Source of the DNA: CAIUPE01 sp046092445 | GTDB lineage: Bacteria > Pseudomonadota > Alphaproteobacteria > Rhizobiales > Beijerinckiaceae | Length of the DNA: 24,048 bases | Assembly: GCA_046092445.1 (NCBI GenBank) | Contig: JBJTDR010000057.1 | Span: 1 to 24,048 of the forward strand | Direction: 5' to 3' | Shown: positions 7,921 through 15,424 of the stretch, piece by piece | Layout: each line of letters opens with the position of its first letter | Position numbering within the stretch: position 1 is the stretch's first letter | Position numbers and translations under genes: made by a program | The notes under the pieces: model-generated | Databases searched by the model: none | Seen by the model: the letters and a program-made list of their open reading frames with translations, nothing else | Told to the model about the DNA's origin: nothing

Positions 7921-8201
7921 TCCACAACTCGCATATCACGCTCAACAGCATTTCCGAGGGCGGCTAGGGCCTCCCGATAGGGAGAGCTATCATACGTGGC
8001 CATCGCTGCTTCCAATGAGTCGAACTCAATGATAACAGTTCTATCCAGTCGGCCGTCTTCCATGGCTTTCGCTGCAACGCCACGAGCAAGGAAGCGACCT
8101 CCGGCGGCCATGATTGCAGGGCCCGCCAGTTTGGCATAGGCGGCCAACTTTTCGGGGTCGGAAATTTTGCGGTAGGATGAGATCATATACGCTTTGGGCA
8201 T
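7908..8201 (-). CDS. DUF1330 domain protein
   Basis: The 97-residue protein is a DUF1330 member, a small ferredoxin-like (dimeric alpha/beta barrel) fold of unknown function. It opens MPKAYMISSYRKISDPEKL. It carries the typical AAGGRFLARG segment near residue 33-42. It continues RTVIIEFDSLEAAMATYDSS and ends in YREALAAL..ERDMRVVEG, all as expected. It is cytoplasmic. I start at the ATG at 8201, where similarity begins and AAGGAC lies at good distance; an open extension of 53 codons upstream looks random. It is convergent with asd and appears to be a single-gene unit. Confidence 0.9.
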   Translation of the reverse strand: MPKAYMISSYRKISDPEKLAAYAKLAGPAIMAAGGRFLARGVAAKAMEDGRLDRTVIIEFDSLEAAMATYDSSPYREALAALGNAVERDMRVVEGVA

Positions 8202-8486
8202 TTCGATGTCCTTCGAAAATGTTGGAGTTGATGTTGCATTACATATTCGACGTATCCAAGTCCATCGCGGCGTCGCGTGTTCAGGAATTTGATCGCGTCG
8301 GGGTCTCATCTTGTGGTTTCGAGTTGCCACCAGCAGGCTTACAGAAATTGGGTGAACCACCTCCGCCCCGGTAACATTGTTGCCTGAGGTTCAGTTGGAC
8401 ATCTCAGCTTGGCAAGGCAAGACGTATATCGATTTGGGTGACGCATTACGGATCGAGTGAAACAACCATTAATGCATATTAAATTA

Positions 8487-8555
8487 AATATTTGATATTT
8501 TATCATTATAATTTTCCAAAATTTTACAAAAAATTATCATCTAATATCAAATATT
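8487..8555. repeat. 13-bp perfect inverted repeat in AT-rich DNA
   Basis: AATATTTGATATT (8487-8499) and AATATCAAATATT (8543-8555) are exact inverted copies separated by 43 bases of A/T-rich sequence. The arms are very AT-rich, so some self-complementarity is expected by chance, but 13 exact bases including the single G/C pair is more than usual. Confidence 0.65.
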
Positions 8556-8661
8556 AAAATTATAAATTTGTACCATCAGGCTGGATAGATTGTATAATTA
8601 CAAAAATTTTGATCTAGTGTGCCCTCATCCATTGTTGCTTCTCTGCCGAGCAAGCGCGGAT

Positions 8662-8670
8662 TGTGGATAA
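8662..8670 (-). promoter_or_regulatory. Exact DnaA box
   Basis: The plus strand reads TGTGGATAA, the reverse complement of the strict DnaA box TTATCCACA. It lies about 50 bases from the AT-rich core. I see no second perfect box; ATTGTATAAT near 8589 is only a loose match. One box alone can be chance or a DnaA-regulated or titration site. Confidence 0.4.
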
Positions 8671-8746
8671 ATGAGTCAGATTTCATGTAAATCAATTGAA
8701 TTCCCGTATTTCGTACGACGGTGCCTCAGATGTGCATGGCTCTGCC

Positions 8747-10615
8747 TCACTCGAATTGTTCAAGCTCGTTGATCATTCGCTCGATCAATGAAAGTCCGCT
8801 TTGCCAAAACATTGGATCACGCGCGTCAAGACCGAACGGTGCGAGAGCTTCCGAGTGAGATTTGGTGCCACCTGCTCGAAGCATTGCAATATATTTTTCG
8901 GCAAAACCATCCGGCGTTTTTTCGTGAACAGCGAAGAGCGAGTTTACGAGGCAATCGCCAAAAGCATAAGCGTAAACGTAGAATGGTGAATGGATAAAGT
9001 GCGGTATATAGCTCCAGTAGTTCTTGTATCCCGAGTCCAGCCGAATTGCTGGACCGAGACTCTCAGACTGAACGGCCAGCCAGATTTCTCCTAGCCGCGC
9101 ACTTGTCAATTCTCCTACGCGGCGTTCGGAATGGACGACTCTTTCAAAGCTATAGAAAGCAATTTGGCGGACGACGGTGTTAAGCATATCTTCCACTTTG
9201 CCGGCCAACATCGATTTTCGAAGCTGTTTATCTGTTGTGTCATCGAGCAGTGCGCGAAATGTGAGCATTTCACCGAAAACGGAGGCTGTCTCGGCAAGTG
9301 TGAGTGGAGTGGGGGCCATAAGAGGCCCGTTGTGACTGGCCAGGACCTGGTGTATCCCATGGCCAAGTTCATGGGCCAACGTCATTACGTCACGTAACTT
9401 GCCCTGATAATTCAACAGGATATAGGGGTGGACCGATGTCGTTGTCGGATGTGCAAAAGCTCCTGGTGCCTTTCCGGGACTGACTGGTGCATCTATCCAG
9501 GACAAGTCAAAAAACTGTTTTGCGATCTGGGCCATTTCCGGAGAAAATCGCCCATATGCATGCAGAACCTTGTCGCGGGCTTCAATCCAGGGAATATCCT
9601 TTTGTTCTATTTTTGGAAGCGGCGCATTACGGTCCCAGAAGTTGAGAACATCCATGCCAAACCAACGAGCCTTAAGACCATAATAGCGATGGGAAAGACG
9701 CGGATAAGCTTCTTTGACTGCCGATACCATAGCTTCAACGACCTCACCCTCAACTCGGTTCGAAAGATGCCGACTATCTGCGATATCCGTGAACTTGTGC
9801 CAACGGTCCGATATTTCTTTGTCTTTGGCCAAGGTGTTTGTAATGAGAGTAAATATATTTATATTTTCTTCGAATGTTTTTGAAAGTGCGTCCGCTGCCT
9901 GGCGACGAATTTCTCCGTCAGCATCCTGTAACTTGTTCAAAATTGGTTCGATTGAGAGATTTTCATCTCCGAACTGAAACCGCAGTGAAGCAATCGTCTC
10001 GTCAAACAATCGACTCCACGCAGTGATGCCGCTGGTGGATTTCTCGAGAAACAATTGTTCAATTTTGTCGTCGAGCTGATGCGGCTTTTCTCGACGAATA
10101 TCGGATAGCCATGAGATATAATGGTTCAAGGGTGGCTCTTTAGCCGCTGTATCCAGCAGTTGATCTTCAATCCGATTGATCTCCAATTGGAAGAATAGGA
10201 TTTCGGAATTCAAAGAAGTAATTCGATCCTGAGTATCACCGAAAAACTTCGAATTGATAGGACTGGTCGAGTCTTCGGAATACAGCAGCCCAGCGTATGA
10301 GATTATTTTTCCGATAATATCATCCAACATTTCGTATCGCTGGATGGCCGTTGAGAGCAGCGAGGAGGCATCCTTATGTGACGCAATCTCGGCCAGTTTG
10401 CCGCGATAGTCCCTTACGAGCTTTTGGCATTCCGTTTCTGCTCTCTCGAAGTCGGCCTTGAGCTCAACGCATTCGATTGAGGGGTATAGGTCCGTGAGGT
10501 CCCATCTTGGTAACGGCCCAAGCGCTGCAATTTCCCCGACTGTTACTCTGGAGTTATCGACATTCTGCGAGAGGCATTGAATAGCAATCGAGAGGTTGTC
10601 CTTGCCGAATCCCAT
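8747..10615 (-). CDS. pepF: M3 family oligoendopeptidase F
   Basis: This cytoplasmic zinc metallopeptidase of family M3B cleaves short peptides. The protein opens near LGPLPRWDLTDLYPS, typical of the alphaproteobacterial group. A mainly helical oligopeptidase F N-domain follows. The catalytic HELGH motif is at 415-419 (AHELGHGIHQVL) and the third ligand is E442 in LAETASVFGEML. Late segments SGYKNYWSYIPHFIHSPFYVYAYAFG are split by common substitutions but recognisable. I choose the ATG at 10615 (622 residues) because AGGG lies seven bases upstream; ATG at 10663 and TTG at 10687 are in frame but lack a ribosome site. It diverges from the response regulator gene, with a dyad between them. Confidence 0.93.
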   Translation of the reverse strand: MGFGKDNLSIAIQCLSQNVDNSRVTVGEIAALGPLPRWDLTDLYPSIECVELKADFERAETECQKLVRDYRGKLAEIASHKDASSLLSTAIQRYEMLDDIIGKIISYAGLLYSEDSTSPINSKFFGDTQDRITSLNSEILFFQLEINRIEDQLLDTAAKEPPLNHYISWLSDIRREKPHQLDDKIEQLFLEKSTSGITAWSRLFDETIASLRFQFGDENLSIEPILNKLQDADGEIRRQAADALSKTFEENINIFTLITNTLAKDKEISDRWHKFTDIADSRHLSNRVEGEVVEAMVSAVKEAYPRLSHRYYGLKARWFGMDVLNFWDRNAPLPKIEQKDIPWIEARDKVLHAYGRFSPEMAQIAKQFFDLSWIDAPVSPGKAPGAFAHPTTTSVHPYILLNYQGKLRDVMTLAHELGHGIHQVLASHNGPLMAPTPLTLAETASVFGEMLTFRALLDDTTDKQLRKSMLAGKVEDMLNTVVRQIAFYSFERVVHSERRVGELTSARLGEIWLAVQSESLGPAIRLDSGYKNYWSYIPHFIHSPFYVYAYAFGDCLVNSLFAVHEKTPDGFAEKYIAMLRAGGTKSHSEALAPFGLDARDPMFWQSGLSLIERMINELEQFE

Positions 10616-10738
10616 TGCAAAACCCTGATTGATCAGAAATGAATGCTGAATGTCAGTCGGCATTACAAAACACGACAGGCGCGTCAATCAAATATTTCGA
10701 TGAATCCAGTGCATAGCAAGATATTTAAGCCCCCGTCT

Positions 10739-10787
10739 TAAGTGCCTCTTTACCATCCTCGATAAATATGGGGCAAAGAGGCGCTTA
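10739..10787. repeat. 13-bp inverted repeat upstream of the response regulator
   Basis: TAAGTGCCTCTTT (10739-10751) is matched by AAAGAGGCGCTTA (10775-10787). Twelve of thirteen positions are complementary and one is a G-T pair. The spacer is 23 bases, and the right arm ends 15 bases before the regulator start at 10803. It could be an operator for the regulator itself, shared with the divergent pepF gene, or a hairpin in the leader RNA that covers the ribosome site. Confidence 0.6.
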
Positions 10788-10802
10788 TGCCGTGGGTAGA
10801 GT

Positions 10803-12269
10803 ATGCGTAAGAGTTCAATGCCGCGCACAGTTCTTGTAGTTGACGACGATAGTGACCACCGCGAATTGATCAGACACATTGTGTTGAGCTTGGGCTATTC
10901 GGTTGTTCACGCATCGACCGGTGCTGAAGCTCTTTCACGAATGACTGACGCAAATGCACCCGCAATCGATATTATTGTTCTGGATTTGGTCATGCCGGAC
11001 ATTGACGGGATGGCAGTACTTGACCGTATGCGTAAAGCACGGATCTCGATTCCTGTAGTTGTACAAACCACATCCAATGCGATTGATTGCGTCGGGTCTG
11101 TGATCCGCGCGGGCGCAAGTGATTTCATCCTCAAGCCTGCTGGACGTGAACGCCTTGCTGTTGTTCTAGAGAACTCATTGCAGCGGAAAAGGCTCGAAAC
11201 TGAACTTGAGTCAGTACGAAGAAGCCCGGCATTTTTCAAAGATGTCGAGGATTTTCTGGATATAAACCCGTCTCTTAAAGACATGCGATCCAAATACGTG
11301 AAGGCCGCATGTTCGGACTATCCGATACTTATTGACGGGCCACCAGGAGTCGGCAAGGCGATGTTCGCGGTAGCCATGCATGGTTCGTCGAGGTATCATG
11401 ATAAGAGATTTCTGAGTATAGACTGCAAAAATGCCGGTCTGACCTCCGGTATTTCGGCGATAATTGAATATTTTCAGTGCCGATTCGATGCCGATGGTGG
11501 AACGTTGTTTTTTCGAAACGTCGACTGTCTCTCGAACAGTGATCAAATCCTGTTAAAGGGCGTCCTTTCAAAGCAAGGGTCCTTGTTAGGGCCCTGCATC
11601 GATAAAAAATTCCGAATAATCAGCTCTGTTACCGGTTCAGCAGTCAACGCTGTACGAGCCGGCATATTAAGAGAAGATTTATTTTACAAGCTATCGATTT
11701 ATCCGATCACGATTACGCCTTTCGTCAATCGCCCTCAGGACATGGAGCCTTCTGCAATCAGGATCGTCGCACGGCTCTCGGCTGCAATGGGTCAATGTGT
11801 TCAATCCATCGACTCTGATGCGATTGAACTTCTTAAGTCCCGACCATGGCCGGGAAATGCACGAGAACTCGAACAAGCCATTTTTCGAGCAATCAATCTC
11901 TGTGACGGGGATCGACTGGGTGTCAATAATTTTTCGATATTACTCAATGTCACGAACGGCTTAATCAGTAACCATCGGTCAGCAAGTAAGCTCGACCAAA
12001 TTGACTGTAGACCAATATCACATCGCGACAACAGCCTTTCCGCTCAATACGGGATGCTAGATCTATTAGGTCGCGGCGGAGAATTGCGTACGCTCGAAGA
12101 ATTGGAAGCGATGACGCTGAAATTTGCATTTGAACGCTATGGCGGCTGTATCATGGAGACTGCACGCCGGCTTGGGATTGGACGCTCGACACTCTATCGC
12201 AAGCTCAGGCTCTCTGGACTGGTTCGGTCGCCTGAGCACACCCTAAATTCAATTGGTCAGGCGGCATGA
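10803..12269 (+). CDS. NtrC-like response regulator with degenerate AAA+ domain and Fis HTH
   Basis: The 488-residue protein has three parts. Residues 8-125 form a receiver domain with acidic pocket VDDD at 13-16, phospho-acceptor D61 in VLDLVMPD and K111 in LKPAG. Residues 160-390 resemble the sigma-54 AAA+ domain. The Walker A loop is GPPGVGKA (179-186). Where GGTLFLDEI is expected, GGTLFFRNV (232-240) lacks both acidic residues. The GAFTGA sigma-54 contact loop is deleted. REDLFYKL and WPGNARELEQAI remain. The C-terminus has a Fis-type helix-turn-helix (about 440-478: ETARRLGIGRSTLYRKL). It probably binds DNA and acts without sigma-54 and perhaps without ATP hydrolysis. No sensor kinase is in the window. 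Its TGA overlaps the L,D-transpeptidase ATG (ATGA), indicating one operon. ATG at 10818 is an alternative start. Confidence 0.88.
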   Translation: MRKSSMPRTVLVVDDDSDHRELIRHIVLSLGYSVVHASTGAEALSRMTDANAPAIDIIVLDLVMPDIDGMAVLDRMRKARISIPVVVQTTSNAIDCVGSVIRAGASDFILKPAGRERLAVVLENSLQRKRLETELESVRRSPAFFKDVEDFLDINPSLKDMRSKYVKAACSDYPILIDGPPGVGKAMFAVAMHGSSRYHDKRFLSIDCKNAGLTSGISAIIEYFQCRFDADGGTLFFRNVDCLSNSDQILLKGVLSKQGSLLGPCIDKKFRIISSVTGSAVNAVRAGILREDLFYKLSIYPITITPFVNRPQDMEPSAIRIVARLSAAMGQCVQSIDSDAIELLKSRPWPGNARELEQAIFRAINLCDGDRLGVNNFSILLNVTNGLISNHRSASKLDQIDCRPISHRDNSLSAQYGMLDLLGRGGELRTLEELEAMTLKFAFERYGGCIMETARRLGIGRSTLYRKLRLSGLVRSPEHTLNSIGQAA

Positions 12270-13873
12270 AATCGACGAACAATGAAATGCAGTCAAGGGG
12301 CGGTGCTTTTATGAGATATGTTTTCAATTCCCAATCGCGCTACCTGATGTCGAGTTTCTTCTTGATCACCTTTTCTACGTCTCTTTTCGCCGCCGAAGAT
12401 TATGGCATTTCAGGCCGACATGATTTATCGGACCGCTATGCCGACCTCGATCACCAGGGGCGAACCCCGCAACAGTCAACCAGTCAGGGTCAACCGCTTC
12501 AAGAATCTGCCCTTTCGAAGATCGACGAGGAAATCAGAAAGGTATTACGAAAGGTATTCACACTTTCTAATTCATCGGCGATATTTCCGAGGTTATCCAA
12601 TTCAAATCAACGAGGGCTTGCTGCATTCTATGGCGAACGAGATTACCAACCGCTTTGGATTGAGGGAGGGCAGTGGTCCTCACGCGCAGTCCGTTTAATC
12701 CATCGACTCAGCAGGGCGGATGAAGATGCTCTAGATCCTGACAAATATCATGTATTACAATTTCAGGATGGCAATCCTGACGTTGAGTCGCTCGCTCGTG
12801 CAGATCTTGCATTGACTCAGGCGGTGATTGCTTATGTCCTTGATGCTCGGGGTGCGAGAATAAATCTCGCCCAACTTTCGAAGGTGATCAATCCGAAATT
12901 GGAATTACCTGAGGCAACAAGTATTCTCACTAATCTCATTTCTGTTCCTGACTCCGAAGATGCACTCGCCAAGTATAATCCCCAACATCAAGGTTACGTG
13001 GCACTTAAAGAAAAGCTTGCTGAATTCAGAGATTACACGTCTGCAATTACTGACGATAGCGGGAATTGGAATTCGGTGAAGAAAAATCCGAATACAGATA
13101 TATATGATAAAAATCTTAAAAAATCATCGGTTCTCGCTGAGATAATTGCCAATATGGAGCGCTGGCGTTGGTTGCCGAGCGATCTTGGTCCTGATCGGAT
13201 TGAAGTGAACTTGCCCGAGTACACGGCGCGCGTCTTTCGAAAGGGCCAGCTTGTTTATTCGACTCGCGTCATAATAGGAAAGCGATCGACACCGACGCCG
13301 TTGTTTTCAAATCAAATGGTTTATTTGATTGTGAATCCGTCGTGGCATGTTCCTGACTCAATTGTAAACAACGAGATTCTCCCGAAATTGGCGGAAGACC
13401 CTGACTACGCAACCCGTAATGGGTATGAAATAACCGAGCTTGACACCGGGAGAATTTCTATCCGGCAACCGCCTGGCACGGGAAACGCTCTTGGTCTTGT
13501 AAAATTCATGTTTCCGAACGAGCATGCAATATATCTGCATGATACGCCGAACAAGAAGTTATTTGCACATTCTCAGAGAGCTTTTAGTCATGGATGTATT
13601 CGTGTTCAAAATCCGTTTGAATTGGCGGCTATTCTGCTCGACGATGGTCAGTATTCCGAAGACCGGCTGAAGGAGATGATTGGAAGGGGTGAACGCCTTA
13701 TTCCACTTAAGGCTCCAGTTCCTATTCATCTAACCTATTTTACGCTAAGAGTTGACGAAAATGGCGAGATAGAGCGGATACCTGATGTTTACGGCTTCGA
13801 TAAGCCTCTTGGGCAAGTATTGAAGGCGTCACCTTCTCGAGCAATGGCGACATTGCGCTTTGGTGGAGACTGA
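12266..13873 (+). CDS. L,D-transpeptidase, YcbB/LdtD type
   Basis: This periplasmic enzyme forms 3-3 peptidoglycan cross-links or attaches proteins to peptidoglycan. The 535-residue product has a signal peptide with hydrophobic core LMSSFFLITFSTSLFAA (27-43). A scaffold domain follows with FYGERDYQPLWIEGG (121-135) and LDPDKYHV (156-163). NMERWRWLP (296-304) is the usual run-in to the YkuD catalytic domain. H425 in YLHDTP and SHGCIRV at 441-447 with nucleophile C444 are intact. The ATG at 12266 overlaps the regulator stop; ATG at 12311, with AAGGGG upstream, would trim 15 residues and gives a cleaner signal peptide. The peptidoglycan-binding repeat often found between scaffold and catalytic domain is not seen. 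Translation is probably coupled to the regulator gene. Confidence 0.92.
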   Translation: MKSTNNEMQSRGGAFMRYVFNSQSRYLMSSFFLITFSTSLFAAEDYGISGRHDLSDRYADLDHQGRTPQQSTSQGQPLQESALSKIDEEIRKVLRKVFTLSNSSAIFPRLSNSNQRGLAAFYGERDYQPLWIEGGQWSSRAVRLIHRLSRADEDALDPDKYHVLQFQDGNPDVESLARADLALTQAVIAYVLDARGARINLAQLSKVINPKLELPEATSILTNLISVPDSEDALAKYNPQHQGYVALKEKLAEFRDYTSAITDDSGNWNSVKKNPNTDIYDKNLKKSSVLAEIIANMERWRWLPSDLGPDRIEVNLPEYTARVFRKGQLVYSTRVIIGKRSTPTPLFSNQMVYLIVNPSWHVPDSIVNNEILPKLAEDPDYATRNGYEITELDTGRISIRQPPGTGNALGLVKFMFPNEHAIYLHDTPNKKLFAHSQRAFSHGCIRVQNPFELAAILLDDGQYSEDRLKEMIGRGERLIPLKAPVPIHLTYFTLRVDENGEIERIPDVYGFDKPLGQVLKASPSRAMATLRFGGD

Positions 13874-13988
13874 CACCACTGCCTGATCTAAACTTCGTTG
13901 CAATAGGAATTTGGGGCGAAAGTCGGATCTGCTGGCACGGACGCCTTTTGAATGACTGATGCGTGCTGACCATAAGTGAGCTATACCG

Positions 13989-14921
13989 ATGAAAGATTCA
14001 TCTTTGCGGTCTCTTGGTTCAGCAGGATGGGCACTCCTTTTGGTTCTATCCGTTCTGTGGGGCGGCTCATACCTGTTTATAAAATTGGCGGTTGATACGC
14101 TCCCACCATTCACAATCGTATTGGGACGCGTTTCACTTGCCGCTTTAGCTCTGGCAATCGTTCTCGTCATGTCTGGTATCGGGCTGCCGAGGGGTCGCGC
14201 GGCTTGGTTAGCATTCCTGACAATGGGCATTCTTAACAATGTCATTCCGATGAGTCTGATTGTCTTCAGTCAACAAACAATAAGTGTCGGCCTCGCTTCG
14301 ATTCTCAATTCAATGACCCCGCTTTTTACGATCCTTTTCGCCCATGCTGTTACGCATGATGAGCAATTGACAGTTCAAAAAATAGCTGGAGTACTGTTCG
14401 GAATCTCTGGCGTAGTGATATTGATGGGACCCGAACTTTTGACGAATTTCGGGGTGTCTGCTGGAGGTGAGTGGGCCTGCATTGGAGCCGCCTTGTCGTA
14501 TGCATGTGCAAACACATTTGGGCGACGTTTTGCGCAGTTGAGAATAAAACCGATGCAGACTGCCTTCGGTCAGGTCGCTGCGTCGACGGCCATAATGGCT
14601 CCACTCGCCGCGCTCGTTGATCAACCATGGGCAATTCCGAGTTTAGGACTTTTGCCATTTCTTTCGATTCTTGCCCTCGGCTTCCTCTGTACGGCGTTAG
14701 CGTATGTGATCTATTTTCGAATTCTTGAAAGATCAGGAGCGACCGCAATTGCGCTCGTAACGCTGATGATTCCCCCGAGCGCTATTTTGATGGGCTGGCT
14801 AATTCTTGGGGAACGAATTTTGTTGCAGGAATTTTTTGGTATGGCTCTGATTGGAATCGGGCTTTTCAGCGCCAATAGACAGTTTGATCGCAAGGGAAAA
14901 TTTCCATTTTCGGCCGCCTAA
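13989..14921 (+). CDS. EamA/DMT family transporter
   Basis: The 310-residue inner-membrane protein has ten hydrophobic helices in two EamA repeats. It begins with LLLVLSVLWGGSYLFIKLAV (residues 16-35), the classic first helix with WGGSY. NNVIPMSLIVFSQQTISVGLAS and the second-repeat helix LGFLCTALAYVIYFRILERSG are typical of the family. Its substrate is unknown. It is distinct from the minus-strand DMT protein at 5627 and is not a recent copy. The ATG at 13989 is weakly supported by GTGAGC upstream. It stands 115 bases after the L,D-transpeptidase and could be read from the same promoter. Its stop overlaps the convergent rppH stop by four bases. Confidence 0.9.
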   Translation: MKDSSLRSLGSAGWALLLVLSVLWGGSYLFIKLAVDTLPPFTIVLGRVSLAALALAIVLVMSGIGLPRGRAAWLAFLTMGILNNVIPMSLIVFSQQTISVGLASILNSMTPLFTILFAHAVTHDEQLTVQKIAGVLFGISGVVILMGPELLTNFGVSAGGEWACIGAALSYACANTFGRRFAQLRIKPMQTAFGQVAASTAIMAPLAALVDQPWAIPSLGLLPFLSILALGFLCTALAYVIYFRILERSGATAIALVTLMIPPSAILMGWLILGERILLQEFFGMALIGIGLFSANRQFDRKGKFPFSAA

Positions 14922-15424
14922 ATCTGACACAGAGGTTTGAAAACATCGACGACCCTCTCGTAAACTGGGCGTTTGAACGGAACAATCATTGAAGTCACTT
15001 GACTTATTGGCACCCACTTCCACGAGTCGAATTCAGCCTTATGTCCGTCAGCTGGTGTAAGTATGTTGATTTCTGACTCGTTACCATTGAAACGAAAAGC
15101 AAACCATTTTTGCACCTGGCCTCGATATCGACCTTTCCAAGCTGCCAGTCCGATATGTGGAGGCAGGTCATATGCCATCCACTCGGACGCCTCGGCCAGC
15201 AGTGATATAGATGTTATGCCGGTCTCTTCCCTCAATTCTCGAACAGCGGCCTGATAGGGCTCCTCCTCTTCATCAATTCCGCCTTGTGGCATCTGCCATG
15301 AATAGACATCATCGACATGCTCCGGTCCCGAGTTACTCTTTCTTCGCCCCATAAAGACAAGATCGCCCGGGTTGAATAACATGATTCCGACGTTCCTCCT
15401 GTATGGAAGCTCTTCGTATTTCAT
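14918..15424 (-). CDS. rppH: RNA pyrophosphohydrolase (Nudix)
   Basis: RppH removes pyrophosphate from the 5' triphosphate of mRNA and so starts 5'-end-dependent decay. The 168-residue protein begins YRRNVGIMLFN and has YSWQMPQGG at 41-49. The full Nudix box GX5EX7REUXEEXGU runs from G48 to I70, with REETGI at 65-70. YRGQVQKWFAFRF and EFDSWKWVPI are the RppH/NudH-type substrate segments. The ATG at 15424 overlaps the stop of the upstream deacetylase gene (ATGA), so the two are translationally coupled. This pairing is the usual order in Rhizobiales. It is convergent with the EamA gene, overlapping by four bases. Confidence 0.95.
   Translation of the reverse strand: MKYEELPYRRNVGIMLFNPGDLVFMGRRKSNSGPEHVDDVYSWQMPQGGIDEEEEPYQAAVRELREETGITSISLLAEASEWMAYDLPPHIGLAAWKGRYRGQVQKWFAFRFNGNESEINILTPADGHKAEFDSWKWVPISQVTSMIVPFKRPVYERVVDVFKPLCQI

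Larger units (their letters stand above)
8202..8746. other. Long gene-free region with AT-rich core
   Basis: No gene is supported in these 545 bases. The promoter of the DUF1330 gene must lie at the left side. From about 8461 to 8610 the sequence is almost all A and T. It contains a long inverted repeat and several overlapping TTAA and AAATTTT runs. About 50 bases further right is an exact DnaA box. The oligoendopeptidase gene reads towards it from the right, so the AT-rich core lies between the 3' end of one gene and the 5' end of another. Confidence 0.55.

Noticed and set aside
12537..12560. Near-exact tandem GAAAGGTATT copies inside the L,D-transpeptidase gene
   Set aside because: Two copies only, inside coding sequence and in frame (RKVLRKVF); probably a chance or codon-level repeat.
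13934..13955. TGGCAC followed by CCTTTTG, resembling a sigma-54 promoter before the EamA gene
   Set aside because: The -24 half fits but the -12 TTGC element does not, and the nearby NtrC-like regulator lacks the sigma-54 contact loop.
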